45,121 bases of DNA from Bacillus massiliigorillae (lineage in GTDB: Bacteria > Bacillota > Bacilli > Bacillales > DSM-1321): positions 3,490,873 through 3,535,993 of the forward strand of contig NZ_HG428741.1 in NCBI RefSeq assembly GCF_000380245.2. The letters run 5' to 3'. Positions within the stretch are counted from its first letter, which is position 1. Every line of letters begins with the position of its first letter. A model generated the notes under the pieces. The model did no database searches. It had not been told where the DNA came from and saw nothing but the letters and a program-made list of their open reading frames with translations. The position numbers and the translations under genes were made by a program. This document shows, in pieces, positions 16,326 through 24,933 of this stretch.

Positions 16326-17744
16326 CTACTTATTTAAAAAGGAAATAATATTTTCCACTGCCCGTTCCCCTTGATCTATACAATCAGGTACTCCTAATCC
16401 TTCATAAGAACTACCAGAAAAGATTACACCAGATAAAGATTCATGCAAATCTTTTTTTAGTTGGTCAATTCTTTCTTTATGACCTACTGTATACTGAGGC
16501 ATAGCTTTTTTCCATCTTGATATAATCGTAAATTTCGGTTGCTCTGTAATATTCATCGTTTTATTTAAATCTTTTAAAACAATTTGTTCAATTTCCTTAT
16601 CCGATAAATCTACAACAGTACTATCAGTGGGTCTTCCTACATAACATCGAAGTAAAGCTTTTCCTTCAGGGCTGGAATGAGGCCATTTTTTATGAGTCCA
16701 TGTGCAAGCAGTAATCGTATAATCACATTTTCTCGATACAACAAATCCCGTACCATTAATATCTTCTTTAATAGCACTTTGATTAAATGCCATCGCAACT
16801 GTTGCTACACTAGTAGAAGGGACCTCTTTAAAAGGTGCCATAAAAGGATAATCCGCTAAAATAGAAGCTGCTACTTGATGAGGTACTGATACAACGACTG
16901 CATCAGCCTCTATATACATGTGATTATTCAGCTTCAATTTATATTGATTATCTTCTTTTTGAAGTGATTCTACCTTCGTATTCTTTAAGATTGTTACTTC
17001 ATCTAAAGCTAATTCGATTCGATCCACGAATGATTGTAATCCCGATTTAAACGTTAAAAACATCCCTTTACTCGGTTTAGAAGTCGCTTTTGTTTTAGGC
17101 TTAGATGGTTTAGTTTTCTTCATACCAAGTACGAGACTTCCATGCTTCTGTTCAACTTGATAAAACTGAGGAAATGTAGACATCAAGCTCATTTGATCAA
17201 TATCGCCAGCATAGATTCCCGATAATAATGGCTCAATTAAGTTTTCTACTACTTCATCTCCTAATCGCCTTCTAAAGAAGGAACCTAAAGGTTGGTCTTG
17301 TTTTGCTTTTGACCTTGGTAATACAAAATCAGCAGCTGCTCTAAGTTTCCCAATTGGTGAAAACAATCCTGTTGTAATAAAAGGTGCTATTTCTGTTGGA
17401 ATTCCCATGATTGCTCCACCAGGCATTGGATGTAATTTTTCTCTCGCTAACACATAGGATTTACCCGCTGTATTATTGACTAATTCATGGTCCATTCCAA
17501 CTTCTTTCGCCAATCTGGATGCACTTGTTTTCCGTTCAAGAAAGCAATCTGGTCCTCCTTCAATAACAAAGCCATCTCTTACAGTTGTTTTGATTTTCCC
17601 ACCTAATCTTGAACTCTCTTCAATTAATATAATATCTATAGGTAAAGATTTACTCTTCTTTTCTTTGAGTAAATAATAAGCTGTTGTTAACCCAGTAATG
17701 CCACCACCAATAATGACAACTTTCTTCCTGTTTCCCTCAACCAT
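16326..17744 (-). CDS. hemY: Protoporphyrinogen/coproporphyrinogen III oxidase
   Basis: FAD enzyme of haem synthesis (472 residues). In Gram-positive bacteria HemY (CgoX) mainly oxidises coproporphyrinogen III to coproporphyrin III. The N-terminal dinucleotide fold is VVIIGGGITGLTTAYYLL, followed by EESSRLGGKIKT and GGPDCFL. The C-terminal FAD motif is FSGSSYEGLGVPDCIDQG. The start follows AGAAGGCGA. It lies 45 nt downstream of the radical SAM gene on the same strand with no terminator between, so the two form an operon below the Fnr-type palindrome. No hemE, ferrochelatase or chdC is in the window, so this is a separate haem locus, possibly a second hemY. Confidence 0.9.
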   Translation of the reverse strand: MVEGNRKKVVIIGGGITGLTTAYYLLKEKKSKSLPIDIILIEESSRLGGKIKTTVRDGFVIEGGPDCFLERKTSASRLAKEVGMDHELVNNTAGKSYVLAREKLHPMPGGAIMGIPTEIAPFITTGLFSPIGKLRAAADFVLPRSKAKQDQPLGSFFRRRLGDEVVENLIEPLLSGIYAGDIDQMSLMSTFPQFYQVEQKHGSLVLGMKKTKPSKPKTKATSKPSKGMFLTFKSGLQSFVDRIELALDEVTILKNTKVESLQKEDNQYKLKLNNHMYIEADAVVVSVPHQVAASILADYPFMAPFKEVPSTSVATVAMAFNQSAIKEDINGTGFVVSRKCDYTITACTWTHKKWPHSSPEGKALLRCYVGRPTDSTVVDLSDKEIEQIVLKDLNKTMNITEQPKFTIISRWKKAMPQYTVGHKERIDQLKKDLHESLSGVIFSGSSYEGLGVPDCIDQGERAVENIISFLNK

Positions 17745-17789
17745 TTTATCGCCTTCTTTTTCTAAGATGTTGTAAATTCCAAAATGATC

Positions 17790-18887
17790 TTATACTTGAT
17801 TAGGGATATAGTTACAATAAGGTTCTTCAGAAAGGAAGTTACCCGTTTCATAAAAAGCACGAGCACGACATCCTGAACAAACTTGTATATATTCGCATTG
17901 TCCACATTTCCCTTCAATTAACTCGGGATTGCGTAATTGCTGAAAAAGGGTAGAATCTTTCCAAATATCACTAAATTCTTGCTCTATTACAGACCCTGCC
18001 TTAAGAGGTAAATACCCACAAGGACGAACATCTCCTTTATGTGAGATAAAACATACACTAGTACCTGCTAAACATCCTTTTGTCACAGCCGCCATTCCAT
18101 GTGATTGAACCGTTATTCTTTCTCCTTTTTCTTTTGCTTTTTGTCTCATAATTCGATAGTAATGAGGAGCACAAGTAGCACGAATTTCAAAATCTACTTC
18201 ACGAGATCTTTCGTAAAACCATTCTAATACTTCCTCATATTTAGTAGAACTTAACATATTACTCTCAACAATTTGCACACCACATCCGACTGGTACAAGC
18301 ATGAATAAGTGAAGTGCATCTACACCATATTGTTTACTCAAATCAATCATATCTTCTAAATAATCAACATTATGAGAAGTAATTGTCGTATTGAATTGAA
18401 GTTGAACACCTTGATTTTTTACATTTCTAGCACCTTGTAATGCTTTTTCAAAAGAACCGTCTAAGCCTCTAAATTGATCATGAATATTTGAAGAAGGTCC
18501 ATCGAAACTAATAGCAACACGTTTTATTCCAGCTTCTTTTATTTTCTTTGCTATATCCTCTGTAATCAGTGTCCCATTAGATGCCATCGCAACCGACAAT
18601 CCTTTTTGAGTAGCATATTCTGCAATTTCAAAAAAATCAGGTCGATACAATGGTTCTCCACCAGTTAGGATTAATAATGGGTTAGCAAAATCAGCTATTT
18701 CATCAATAACCTGAAAAGCTTTTTCTGTTGACATTTCATCTGGAGAACGTTCAGGTTGTGCTGTTGCACGACAATGTATACATTTCAAATTACACCCTTC
18801 CGTTAACTCCCAAAAAATTAAGCGTGGACCATTTTCAAAATTTGCAAAACGATGATGTTTCTTTGGCTGTTCAACTTTCATGTGCAT
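17790..18887 (-). CDS. Radical SAM/SPASM protein, AhbD/NirJ-like (putative haem biosynthesis)
   Basis: A 365-residue radical SAM enzyme. The [4Fe-4S] motif CNLKCIHC uses Cys32, Cys36 and Cys39; GGEPL follows as the SAM-binding region. A C-terminal SPASM domain (about 268-360) has cysteines in KGCLAGTSVC, VRPCGYLP, GKCGQCEYIQVCSGCRA and PYCNY for auxiliary clusters. The start RLIFWELTEGCNL resembles AhbD, which decarboxylates Fe-coproporphyrin III to haem, and NirJ of haem d1 synthesis. Pairing with hemY supports a tetrapyrrole substrate. Homologues are sometimes labelled cofactor-modifying or peptide-modifying, but no precursor peptide gene is visible. RBS AAAGGAG precedes the ATG at 18887. 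Confidence 0.75.
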   Translation of the reverse strand: MHMKVEQPKKHHRFANFENGPRLIFWELTEGCNLKCIHCRATAQPERSPDEMSTEKAFQVIDEIADFANPLLILTGGEPLYRPDFFEIAEYATQKGLSVAMASNGTLITEDIAKKIKEAGIKRVAISFDGPSSNIHDQFRGLDGSFEKALQGARNVKNQGVQLQFNTTITSHNVDYLEDMIDLSKQYGVDALHLFMLVPVGCGVQIVESNMLSSTKYEEVLEWFYERSREVDFEIRATCAPHYYRIMRQKAKEKGERITVQSHGMAAVTKGCLAGTSVCFISHKGDVRPCGYLPLKAGSVIEQEFSDIWKDSTLFQQLRNPELIEGKCGQCEYIQVCSGCRARAFYETGNFLSEEPYCNYIPNQV

Positions 18888-18968
18888 AGAAGCAAACTCC
18901 TTTATGATTTAAATATTTTGGTAAAAAGATTTCAAAATCATTTCTAGCAAAATGATTCTAAGTTATAT

Positions 18969-18994
18969 ATAAATGTGATTTTCCTCACATTTAT
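18969..18994. promoter_or_regulatory. Fnr/Crp-family palindrome upstream of the radical SAM-hemY operon
   Basis: ATAAATGTGA-N6-TCACATTTAT, a perfect 10-bp inverted repeat with TGTGA (18974-18978) and TCACA (18985-18989). This is the Fnr consensus used in Bacillus for activation under anaerobiosis. It lies about 95 bp upstream of the radical SAM start. Candidate -10 TAGAAT is at 18955-18960 on the minus strand. The rest of 18995-19150 is AT-rich with no gene seen. Confidence 0.75.
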
Positions 18995-19149
18995 AAGCAA
19001 TATAAGCGCTTTCTTTTTTGAATCCAATTGTAAATATTTAAAGCTCTCTATCTGCCAAAATAGACAAAAAATTTTATATTCTACTTGAAAGTATAACATA
19101 CAGTCCTTATAGTCTTACTTCGTCATTTTTGAAGAAATATAGAATAAAA

Positions 19150-19181
19150 AAAGAAAAGAACTGACTCAAAAAGTCAGTTCT
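19150..19181 (-). terminator. Intrinsic terminator of yhbH
   Basis: On the minus strand AGAACTGACT pairs with AGTCAGTTCT around a 5-nt loop, followed by a T-rich tail. Confidence 0.85.
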
Positions 19182-19216
19182 AACAAATCTTCTAAATTCA
19201 ACTAAATAACTCCCTT

Positions 19217-20392
19217 TCAAGCATACATCGTATTACTATTCTCTTCTTTCTTAAAGAAGCTCTTCATCGCATGAAAAACATCAATTTTTTGCTTTAAGAT
19301 ATAATAGTAGAATTTCTCATCTTTAATGTTTTTGTAGGCGCTCATTAATGTAGAATGTCGGTTGTATTGATTAACCTCACCATAGCCAAACATATTACTA
19401 ACCTTCATAATTTCTTCCACAAGCTTCACGCAGCGAGCGTTATCGGATGTTAAATTATCTCCATCTGAGAAATGGAAAGGATAAATATTGAATTTCTCTG
19501 GTTGATATTTTGCCTCGATGATTTCTAGTGCCTTACGGTATACAGATGAACAAATTGTTCCTCCACTTTCACCTTTGGTGAAGAAATCTTCTTCACTTAC
19601 TACTTTTGCTTCTGTATGATGAGCAATGAATTCAATTTCAACTGTTTCATATTTTGTGCGTAAGAAGCGTGTCATCCAGAAGAAAAAGCTTCGAGCCATA
19701 TACTTTTCCCATATACCCATTGATCCTGATGTATCCATCATAGCAAGAACTACTGCTCTTGAATCGGGCTTAACAATTTCATTCCATGTTTTGAACTTTA
19801 AGTCCTCTTGGTAAATAGGATGAAAACCTGGTTTTCCTGTAAGAGCGTTTCGTTTAAAAGCTGAAATCATTGTTTTCTTTTTATCGATATTGCCCATTAA
19901 GCCTGTTTTTCGTATGTCATTAAATTCGATATCTTCTACGGTGTTGTCTGCTTGTTCTTTTCGTTGCAAATTAGGTAATTCTAGTTGACTAAATAGAGCT
20001 TCCTCTACTTCTAATAGTGAAACCTCTGCTTCGTAGTAATCTTCACCCGCTTGATCGCCTGCTCCCTGTCCTTTCCCAGGTGCTTTTTGCGCACCTGAAT
20101 TATCTCGTGCTACAACATCACCAACTTGACTATCACCATCACCTTGCCCTACATGTTTGTTTTTGTCATAGTTATAACGAATTTTAAATTCATCAAGTGA
20201 TCGGATTGGGATCTTAATTACATCTGTTCCATTTGACATAATAATACTTTCTTCTGAAATTAAATCGGGTAAATTATTCTTGATGGCTTCTTGCACTTTC
20301 TCTTGATGGCGTTGTTGATCATCAAAACCTTTGCGATGGAGGGACCAATCTTCCTTAGAAATAACAGACTGATGATTACCTTCAGACGACAT
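19217..20392 (-). CDS. yhbH: Sporulation protein YhbH (DUF444)
   Basis: A 391-residue DUF444 protein. It has an acidic, glycine-rich linker (about 85-120, with DGDSQVGDVV and GKGQGAGDQAGED) and a C-terminal von Willebrand A-like domain with a MIDAS-type DTSGSMG motif (VLAMMDTSGSMGIWEK). In B. subtilis yhbH lies beside prkA and is expressed in the mother cell during sporulation; DUF444 and PrkA proteins often occur together. Here both are on the minus strand, separated by two small genes and element C. RBS GGAGGGGA precedes the ATG. Confidence 0.9.
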   Translation of the reverse strand: MSSEGNHQSVISKEDWSLHRKGFDDQQRHQEKVQEAIKNNLPDLISEESIIMSNGTDVIKIPIRSLDEFKIRYNYDKNKHVGQGDGDSQVGDVVARDNSGAQKAPGKGQGAGDQAGEDYYEAEVSLLEVEEALFSQLELPNLQRKEQADNTVEDIEFNDIRKTGLMGNIDKKKTMISAFKRNALTGKPGFHPIYQEDLKFKTWNEIVKPDSRAVVLAMMDTSGSMGIWEKYMARSFFFWMTRFLRTKYETVEIEFIAHHTEAKVVSEEDFFTKGESGGTICSSVYRKALEIIEAKYQPEKFNIYPFHFSDGDNLTSDNARCVKLVEEIMKVSNMFGYGEVNQYNRHSTLMSAYKNIKDEKFYYYILKQKIDVFHAMKSFFKKEENSNTMYA

Positions 20393-20464
20393 TGTTCTTC
20401 CCCTCCTATATATAAAAATTTGTTGTTAAACAGTATTTCTAGAATCATGAACGACAATTACATA

Positions 20465-20504
20465 TAAAAAAATAATGTAAGTCCGATTAATCGACTTACA
20501 TTAT
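20465..20504 (-). terminator. Intrinsic terminator of the 116-residue gene
   Basis: ATAATGTAAGTC pairs perfectly with GACTTACATTAT, followed on the minus strand by seven Ts. Confidence 0.85.
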
Positions 20505-20571
20505 CCTATGCTATTATTTCATACAACTTGCAAACTATTTTAATAATTAGTTATTCGCCTAGCAAAAAGTT

Positions 20572-20922
20572 TTAAACTCCATAATCAAAGTCTGTATTCA
20601 CTCTAATATTTAACGTTCCATCACTATGAATTGAAAGAATCTCTATTAATATATTTCCCCAAAACCGCTCTGTTAATTTATTGAAAATTTCATACGACTG
20701 TTCTTCATTATTCCGTTTTTTATGCTTCATATATAATGTTTTTTCGCCTTCAATATTCCTCGAATAAATCGACACAATCTTCCTTTCGCCAGGTCTAATG
20801 CGTTTCAGCCTCGGTTCTTCAATTACTAAACCATTGTAATAGAAAGTAAGATCTGTAATCGTTGCACCAGTTCGATTATCTACAAACACAGCAGGTAAAG
20901 TTTGAATACCTAGATAGCTCAT
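20572..20922 (-). CDS. Hypothetical protein, 116 residues
   Basis: I do not recognise this protein. It is soluble, with alternating beta-like segments (LGIQTLPAVFVDNRTG, ITDLTFYYNGLVIEE, GERKIVSIYSR, EILSIHSDGTLNIRVNTDFD), and has no signal peptide or cysteine. The start is placed at the second ATG (20922), 8 nt after AAGGGG; the first ATG is too close to that site. It has its own terminator, and the upstream terminator at 21023-21044 separates it from element C. Confidence 0.7.
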   Translation of the reverse strand: MSYLGIQTLPAVFVDNRTGATITDLTFYYNGLVIEEPRLKRIRPGERKIVSIYSRNIEGEKTLYMKHKKRNNEEQSYEIFNKLTERFWGNILIEILSIHSDGTLNIRVNTDFDYGV

Positions 20923-21022
20923 ATTCATTTCCCCTTTACAACATACTATTAGCTGAATATAATCTTGCTAGTCTTCATGACTCTTATGCAAATCATGAAA
21001 TATTACCTTCAATATTAGTAAG

Positions 21023-21044
21023 AAAAAACACCCAAGTCCGGGTG
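21023..21044 (-). terminator. Intrinsic terminator downstream of element C
   Basis: On the minus strand CACCC-GGACTT-GGGTG followed by six Ts. It would end a transcript running through the 53-residue gene and element C. Confidence 0.75.
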
Positions 21045-21085
21045 CTTTAGAAAAAATGTATAACTTAGGTTCATTGAAAACTGCT

Positions 21086-21275
21086 TACTCCCTTACTTCT
21101 ATATGAGCAGAAATTGAACTCCGTACAGAACTCGATTGGTTCAACATAGAAATGAGGAATCAGCCTGTTTAGCCTAAGGCAAGCATAAGATAGCTCTCAG
21201 TAGGAAATATGGTTTTCATTTCCCGAAGAGAGATAGCTTATGACCTCGAGGGCTGGCCGATGTAGCTAGACGATA
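21086..21275 (+). repeat. Structured element C, related to element B
   Basis: Gene-free stretch that folds strongly. CAGCC (21161-21165) pairs with GGCTG (21251-21255). Inside, 21184-21198 (CATAAGATAGCTCTC) pairs with 21228-21242 with two mismatches, and GGAAAT with ATTTCC at the apex. Upstream TTGAAC/GTTCAA and TTCTAT/ATAGAA form a further nested stem. The order CC(C/T)GTTTAGC ... GGGC(G/T) ... AGCTAGAC is shared with element B. Confidence 0.6.
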
Positions 21276-21318
21276 ATGCTCGGTAAGAGATAAATCCCCC
21301 ACCGAGCAAACTTTCACT

Positions 21319-21480
21319 TTATTGCATTGGATCTGGTTCTAAACCTTTCCTTTGCAACTCTTGATTTGTATTCATATGCTCCATTTGCTGCCCAAGTGCT
21401 TTGACTTCCTCTAAATTCTTCGCCATGGAACTGTTTTCTGGCACATAATCTTTGTGAACCATTCTCTTTCTATCCATCAT
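21319..21480 (-). CDS. Small hypothetical protein, 53 residues
   Basis: A short, hydrophilic, helix-prone protein starting MMDRKRMVHKDYVPE and ending KGLEPDPMQ. It has a strong ribosome binding site (AAGGAG, 6 nt before the first ATG). It lies just downstream of prkA on the same strand, so it may share the prkA transcript; a GTTTACA/TGTAAAC hairpin (21499-21535) lies between. I do not recognise the family. An 8-bp stem TGCTCGGT/ACCGAGCA follows at 21277-21308. Confidence 0.65.
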   Translation of the reverse strand: MMDRKRMVHKDYVPENSSMAKNLEEVKALGQQMEHMNTNQELQRKGLEPDPMQ

Positions 21481-21568
21481 CAATCACTCCTTACAACAGT
21501 TTACATTTTTTACCCACCGCAAGAAAATTGTAAACTTATTCCTTATTTGTTTTTTTCTAAGAGGTTAT

Positions 21569-23464
21569 TTAACGATTTAATAAGCTTCCTACGTAACGTA
21601 GTAATTCATTAGCTGATGTTGTGTTATAGCCATGCTCATTGACTAATCGAGCCACTACTTCATTTACCTTCTTCAACTGCTCTTCATTTGGTGTTTTCAC
21701 AGATGTTGTAATTTTTACGACATCTTTCAAATCAGCAAATAGTTTCTTTTGAATAGCTTCTCGAAGACGATCATGTGAATTGTAATCGAAACGCTTCCCT
21801 TTACGAGCAAATGCTGAAATACGAATTAATATTTCTTCTCGGAATGCTTTTTTCGCATTTTCAGAAATACCGATTTGCTCTTCAATTGATCTCATTAGCT
21901 TCTCATCTGGTGTAATCTCTTCTCCTGTTAATGGATCGCGTAATTTGGATTTATTACAATAAGCTTCCACATTATCTAAATAATTATCCATTAATGTTTT
22001 CGCAGACTCTTCATATGAGTAAACAAAGGCTTTTTGTACTTCCTTCTTCGCAATACTATCGAACTCTTTCCGAGCTGCTGAAATGTAATTTAAGTATTTA
22101 TCACGTAATTCTGTTGTAATAGATGGATGTTGATCAAGACCTTCTTTCAAGCTACGTAATACATCGAGTGCATTAATCGATGCTTCTTCTTTACGAATAA
22201 TCGTAGAGGAGATCCGATTAATAACATAACGAGGATCAATACCTGACATGCCTTCATCTTGATATTCCTTCTTCAGTTCATCCACATCTGCCGTGTTATA
22301 GCCTTCAACATTTTCTCCATCGTATAGGCGCATCTTCTTCACTAAATCAATGTCGCCTTTCTTCGGCTCTTTCAAGCGTGTCAAAATACTAAACATCGCC
22401 GCTACTCGCAATGTATGTGGTGCAATATGCACATCTCGCACATCACTTTCACCAATCATTTTTTCATAAATTTTTTCTTCTTTACTTACTTGTAAATTAT
22501 AAGGAACTGGCATTACGATAATACGAGAATGTAGTGCTTCATTTTTCTTATTCGAAATAAATGAACGATATTCTGTTTCATTCGTATGTGCAATTATCAG
22601 CTCATCAGCTGAAATTAAAGCAAATCTTCCTGCTTTGAAATTTCCTTCTTGTGTAAGGGAAAGTAAATGCCACAAGAACTTCTCATCACATTTCAGCATC
22701 TCTTGAAATTCCATAATCCCGCGATTCGCTTTATTTAACTCTCCATCAAATCGGTAGGCACGTGGGTCCGATTCTGAACCATATTCTGCAATCGTAGAAA
22801 AATCAATACTACCTGTTAAATCAGCAATATCTTGTGACTTAGGATCTGATGGACTGAATGTTCCTATACCAACGCGTTTGTCTTCTGATAAGAAAATGCG
22901 TTCAATCATTACGTCCTCAATGCGACCACCATATTCTTGTTCAAGTTTCATTACATTTAGTGGTGATAAATTTCCCTCAATGCGAATACCATACTCCTCG
23001 AAGAAGTCATCTCGTAAATGATGTGGGATAAGATGAAGAGGATCTTCATGCATAGGGCATGATTTAATGGCATAAATCGCACCGTGATCTTGATGTGAAT
23101 ATTGTTCTAATCCTCGTTTTAGAATACTAACAAGTGTTGACTTACCACCACTAACTGGTCCCATTAACAAAAGTATCCGTTTACGAACATCTAACCGTCT
23201 AGCAGCAGGATGAAAATACTCCTCTACCAATCTTTCTAAAGAATCTTCTAGACCAAACATTTGACTACTAAAGAAACTATAATTTCGTTTGCCATTAACC
23301 TCTTCAATACCAGCATCTTTAATCATGTTGTACACACGAGAATGGGCGGATTGCGCAATCCATGGACGCTCTTTCACAAGCGCTAAATAGTCTGCGAAGG
23401 TTCCTTCCCACTTCAACTTCTGTTCCTCTTCTCTATATCTTCCAATCTTTCTTAAAATGTCCAT
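21569..23464 (-). CDS. prkA: Serine protein kinase PrkA (AAA+ ATPase)
   Basis: A 631-residue PrkA protein. The AAA-PrkA domain has Walker A GPVSGGKST (about 102-110) and a following helix LVSILKRGLE; later EIIA-like text is absent and the C-terminal kinase-like region runs from about 400. Reported as a protein kinase or AAA+ protease acting in sporulation and stationary phase; in B. subtilis it is made in the mother cell. Full length, with RBS GGGGGAGG before the ATG. Neighbourhood with yhbH is conserved. Confidence 0.93.
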   Translation of the reverse strand: MDILRKIGRYREEEQKLKWEGTFADYLALVKERPWIAQSAHSRVYNMIKDAGIEEVNGKRNYSFFSSQMFGLEDSLERLVEEYFHPAARRLDVRKRILLLMGPVSGGKSTLVSILKRGLEQYSHQDHGAIYAIKSCPMHEDPLHLIPHHLRDDFFEEYGIRIEGNLSPLNVMKLEQEYGGRIEDVMIERIFLSEDKRVGIGTFSPSDPKSQDIADLTGSIDFSTIAEYGSESDPRAYRFDGELNKANRGIMEFQEMLKCDEKFLWHLLSLTQEGNFKAGRFALISADELIIAHTNETEYRSFISNKKNEALHSRIIVMPVPYNLQVSKEEKIYEKMIGESDVRDVHIAPHTLRVAAMFSILTRLKEPKKGDIDLVKKMRLYDGENVEGYNTADVDELKKEYQDEGMSGIDPRYVINRISSTIIRKEEASINALDVLRSLKEGLDQHPSITTELRDKYLNYISAARKEFDSIAKKEVQKAFVYSYEESAKTLMDNYLDNVEAYCNKSKLRDPLTGEEITPDEKLMRSIEEQIGISENAKKAFREEILIRISAFARKGKRFDYNSHDRLREAIQKKLFADLKDVVKITTSVKTPNEEQLKKVNEVVARLVNEHGYNTTSANELLRYVGSLLNR

Positions 23465-23677
23465 AAGGTACCTCCCCCTGTTTATTTCAGGAATGATACT
23501 TATACTCTATGCACAGAAACCCATAATGATGATAAAAGAGTACACGCCCGAACAAACTTCATAAAAGTATTCGTTCCAAAAAAAGCCATACATTCCCTTT
23601 AATCCCCATGAATTTTTCAGTATAATAGATTTATGCAATAATTGGATAATATGGTAATCGATAAGGAGGTTATTATT

Positions 23678-23770
23678 ATGGGTACTGTTCTAATTCTGTT
23701 AGTAAGTGTTGCCTTTCTTTCTGCGATTTTCACTGCAGGATATAATGATAAGCCACATAAATCCAAATAA
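23678..23770 (+). CDS. Tiny membrane peptide, 30 residues
   Basis: Reads MGTVLILLVSVAFLSAIFTA then GYNDKPHKSK: one transmembrane helix and a short basic tail. It has an excellent RBS (AAGGAGG, 8 nt before ATG), a TATAAT at 23621-23626 and its own strong terminator, so it is a real independent gene despite its size. Function unknown. Confidence 0.75.
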   Translation: MGTVLILLVSVAFLSAIFTAGYNDKPHKSK

Positions 23771-23771
23771 T

Positions 23772-23810
23772 AAAAAAGGACAACCTTCATCTGAAGCTTG
23801 TCCTTTTTTA
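23772..23810. terminator. Bidirectional terminator after the 30-residue gene
   Basis: AAAAAGGACAA and TTGTCCTTTTT form the base, with CTTC/GAAG at the apex; A and T runs on either side. Confidence 0.9.
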
Positions 23811-23854
23811 AAGTGTAAACATCATCCTAAAAGACAGGTGACAGTTTTTCTTTT

Positions 23855-24286
23855 TCAATGATGCAATTCTCCATGACACTCCGAAATTTCACTTAAAGCT
23901 CTTGCTGCATTATCCGAAAAAATTTCACGAACTGCTAAATCACCAAGTGAAATCATTCCTACTAGTTTAGTGCCATCCACCACAGGTAGCCGACGAATTT
24001 GCTCCTCAGCCATTAATTCTGCTACCTCATCAACACTCATATCAATAGATGCCTTTACTAGCTTTTCACTCATAATATCTGTTACTTTTGTAGAACCAGG
24101 TCGCTTACTTCCCACGCCACGAATAGCAATGTCACGATCTGTAATTACGCCAAGTATATGACCATCCTCACAAATAGGCACTACACCAATATTGTGCTCC
24201 TTCATTTTTAAAGCAACTTCATATACATTATCTAACGGTGTACAAAACTGAATATCTGTAGTCATCACATCTTTAACCGTTTGCAT
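23855..24286 (-). CDS. Two-CBS-domain protein (YhcV-like)
   Basis: A 143-residue stand-alone CBS pair. The repeats are VKDVMTTDIQFCTPLDNVYEV ... GVITDRDIAIRG (about 4-60) and VTDIMSEKLVKASIDMSVDEV ... GMISLGDLAVRE (about 70-125). The paired T-D-R-D and S-L-G-D turns are typical of nucleotide-binding sites. CBS pairs usually sense adenine nucleotides. The start at 24286 is set by AAAGGAGAG; the longer frame starts upstream of that. No linked target gene is obvious. Confidence 0.85.
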   Translation of the reverse strand: MQTVKDVMTTDIQFCTPLDNVYEVALKMKEHNIGVVPICEDGHILGVITDRDIAIRGVGSKRPGSTKVTDIMSEKLVKASIDMSVDEVAELMAEEQIRRLPVVDGTKLVGMISLGDLAVREIFSDNAARALSEISECHGELHH

Positions 24287-24353
24287 TTCACGACTCTCCT
24301 TTATTTCAGATAGTCCTATTTTTTTCTCGACCATTTTATTTATACATATAAAT

Positions 24354-24398
24354 AAAAAGACGTCTCAAAAATAGTTTGCAAATTACTTTTGAGACGTC
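24354..24398 (-). terminator. Intrinsic terminator of trmL
   Basis: GACGTCTCAAAA and TTTTGAGACGTC form a 12-bp perfect stem base, followed on the minus strand by five Ts. Confidence 0.85.
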
Positions 24399-24403
24399 CT
24401 CAT

Positions 24404-24877
24404 TTAATGTAAATGAATATAGTTTTGTTGTCTTAACGCTTCATATATTAAAATCGCTGCTGTATTAGATAAATTGAGTGAGCGAATATTATCATTCATT
24501 GGAATACGTAAACAACGCTCTAAATTATTTTGAATCACTTCTTCTGGTAAACCTTTTGTTTCACGACCAAAGATAAAATAATAATCCAGTTCCACATTAC
24601 TATAGTCAAATGTCGTATACGGCTTCTTACCAAATTTCGTGATGTAGAAGTATTCTCCACCTTGTGTGCTTGTGAAGAAGTCATCTAAACTATCATGATA
24701 CAAAATCTTTACATGCTCCCAGTAATCTAAGCCCGCTCTTTTTAACATTTTATCATCCGTTGAAAAACCTAAAGGACGAATTAAATGAAGAATGGTATCC
24801 GTTCCAGCGCACGTTCTAGCGATATTTCCTGTATTTGCAGGGATTTCTGGTTGAAATAGTACTACATGTATTGCCAC
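24404..24877 (-). CDS. trmL: tRNA (cytidine/uridine(34)-2'-O)-methyltransferase TrmL
   Basis: SPOUT-class methyltransferase of 157 residues that modifies the wobble base of tRNA-Leu species. Key motifs are VLFQPEIPANTGNIARTC, IFGRETKGLP and NDNIRSLNLSNTAAILIYEALRQ (the trefoil knot). The start is a GTG (VAIHVVLF), 8 nt after GAGGTG; ten upstream codons are rejected. Formerly called cspR in B. subtilis. tRNA-Leu (CAA), a likely substrate, is encoded at 44391. Confidence 0.92.
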   Translation of the reverse strand: MAIHVVLFQPEIPANTGNIARTCAGTDTILHLIRPLGFSTDDKMLKRAGLDYWEHVKILYHDSLDDFFTSTQGGEYFYITKFGKKPYTTFDYSNVELDYYFIFGRETKGLPEEVIQNNLERCLRIPMNDNIRSLNLSNTAAILIYEALRQQNYIHLH

Positions 24878-24933
24878 CTTATGTTCACCTCTAATATCTT
24901 CCTTCAATACTCTTTACTGATTATACCATGTTT

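Noticed and set aside
18996..19009. cre-like TATAAGCGCTTTCT near the Fnr box
   Set aside because: Two mismatches at conserved positions (G2 and A14); too weak to list beside the perfect Fnr-type palindrome.
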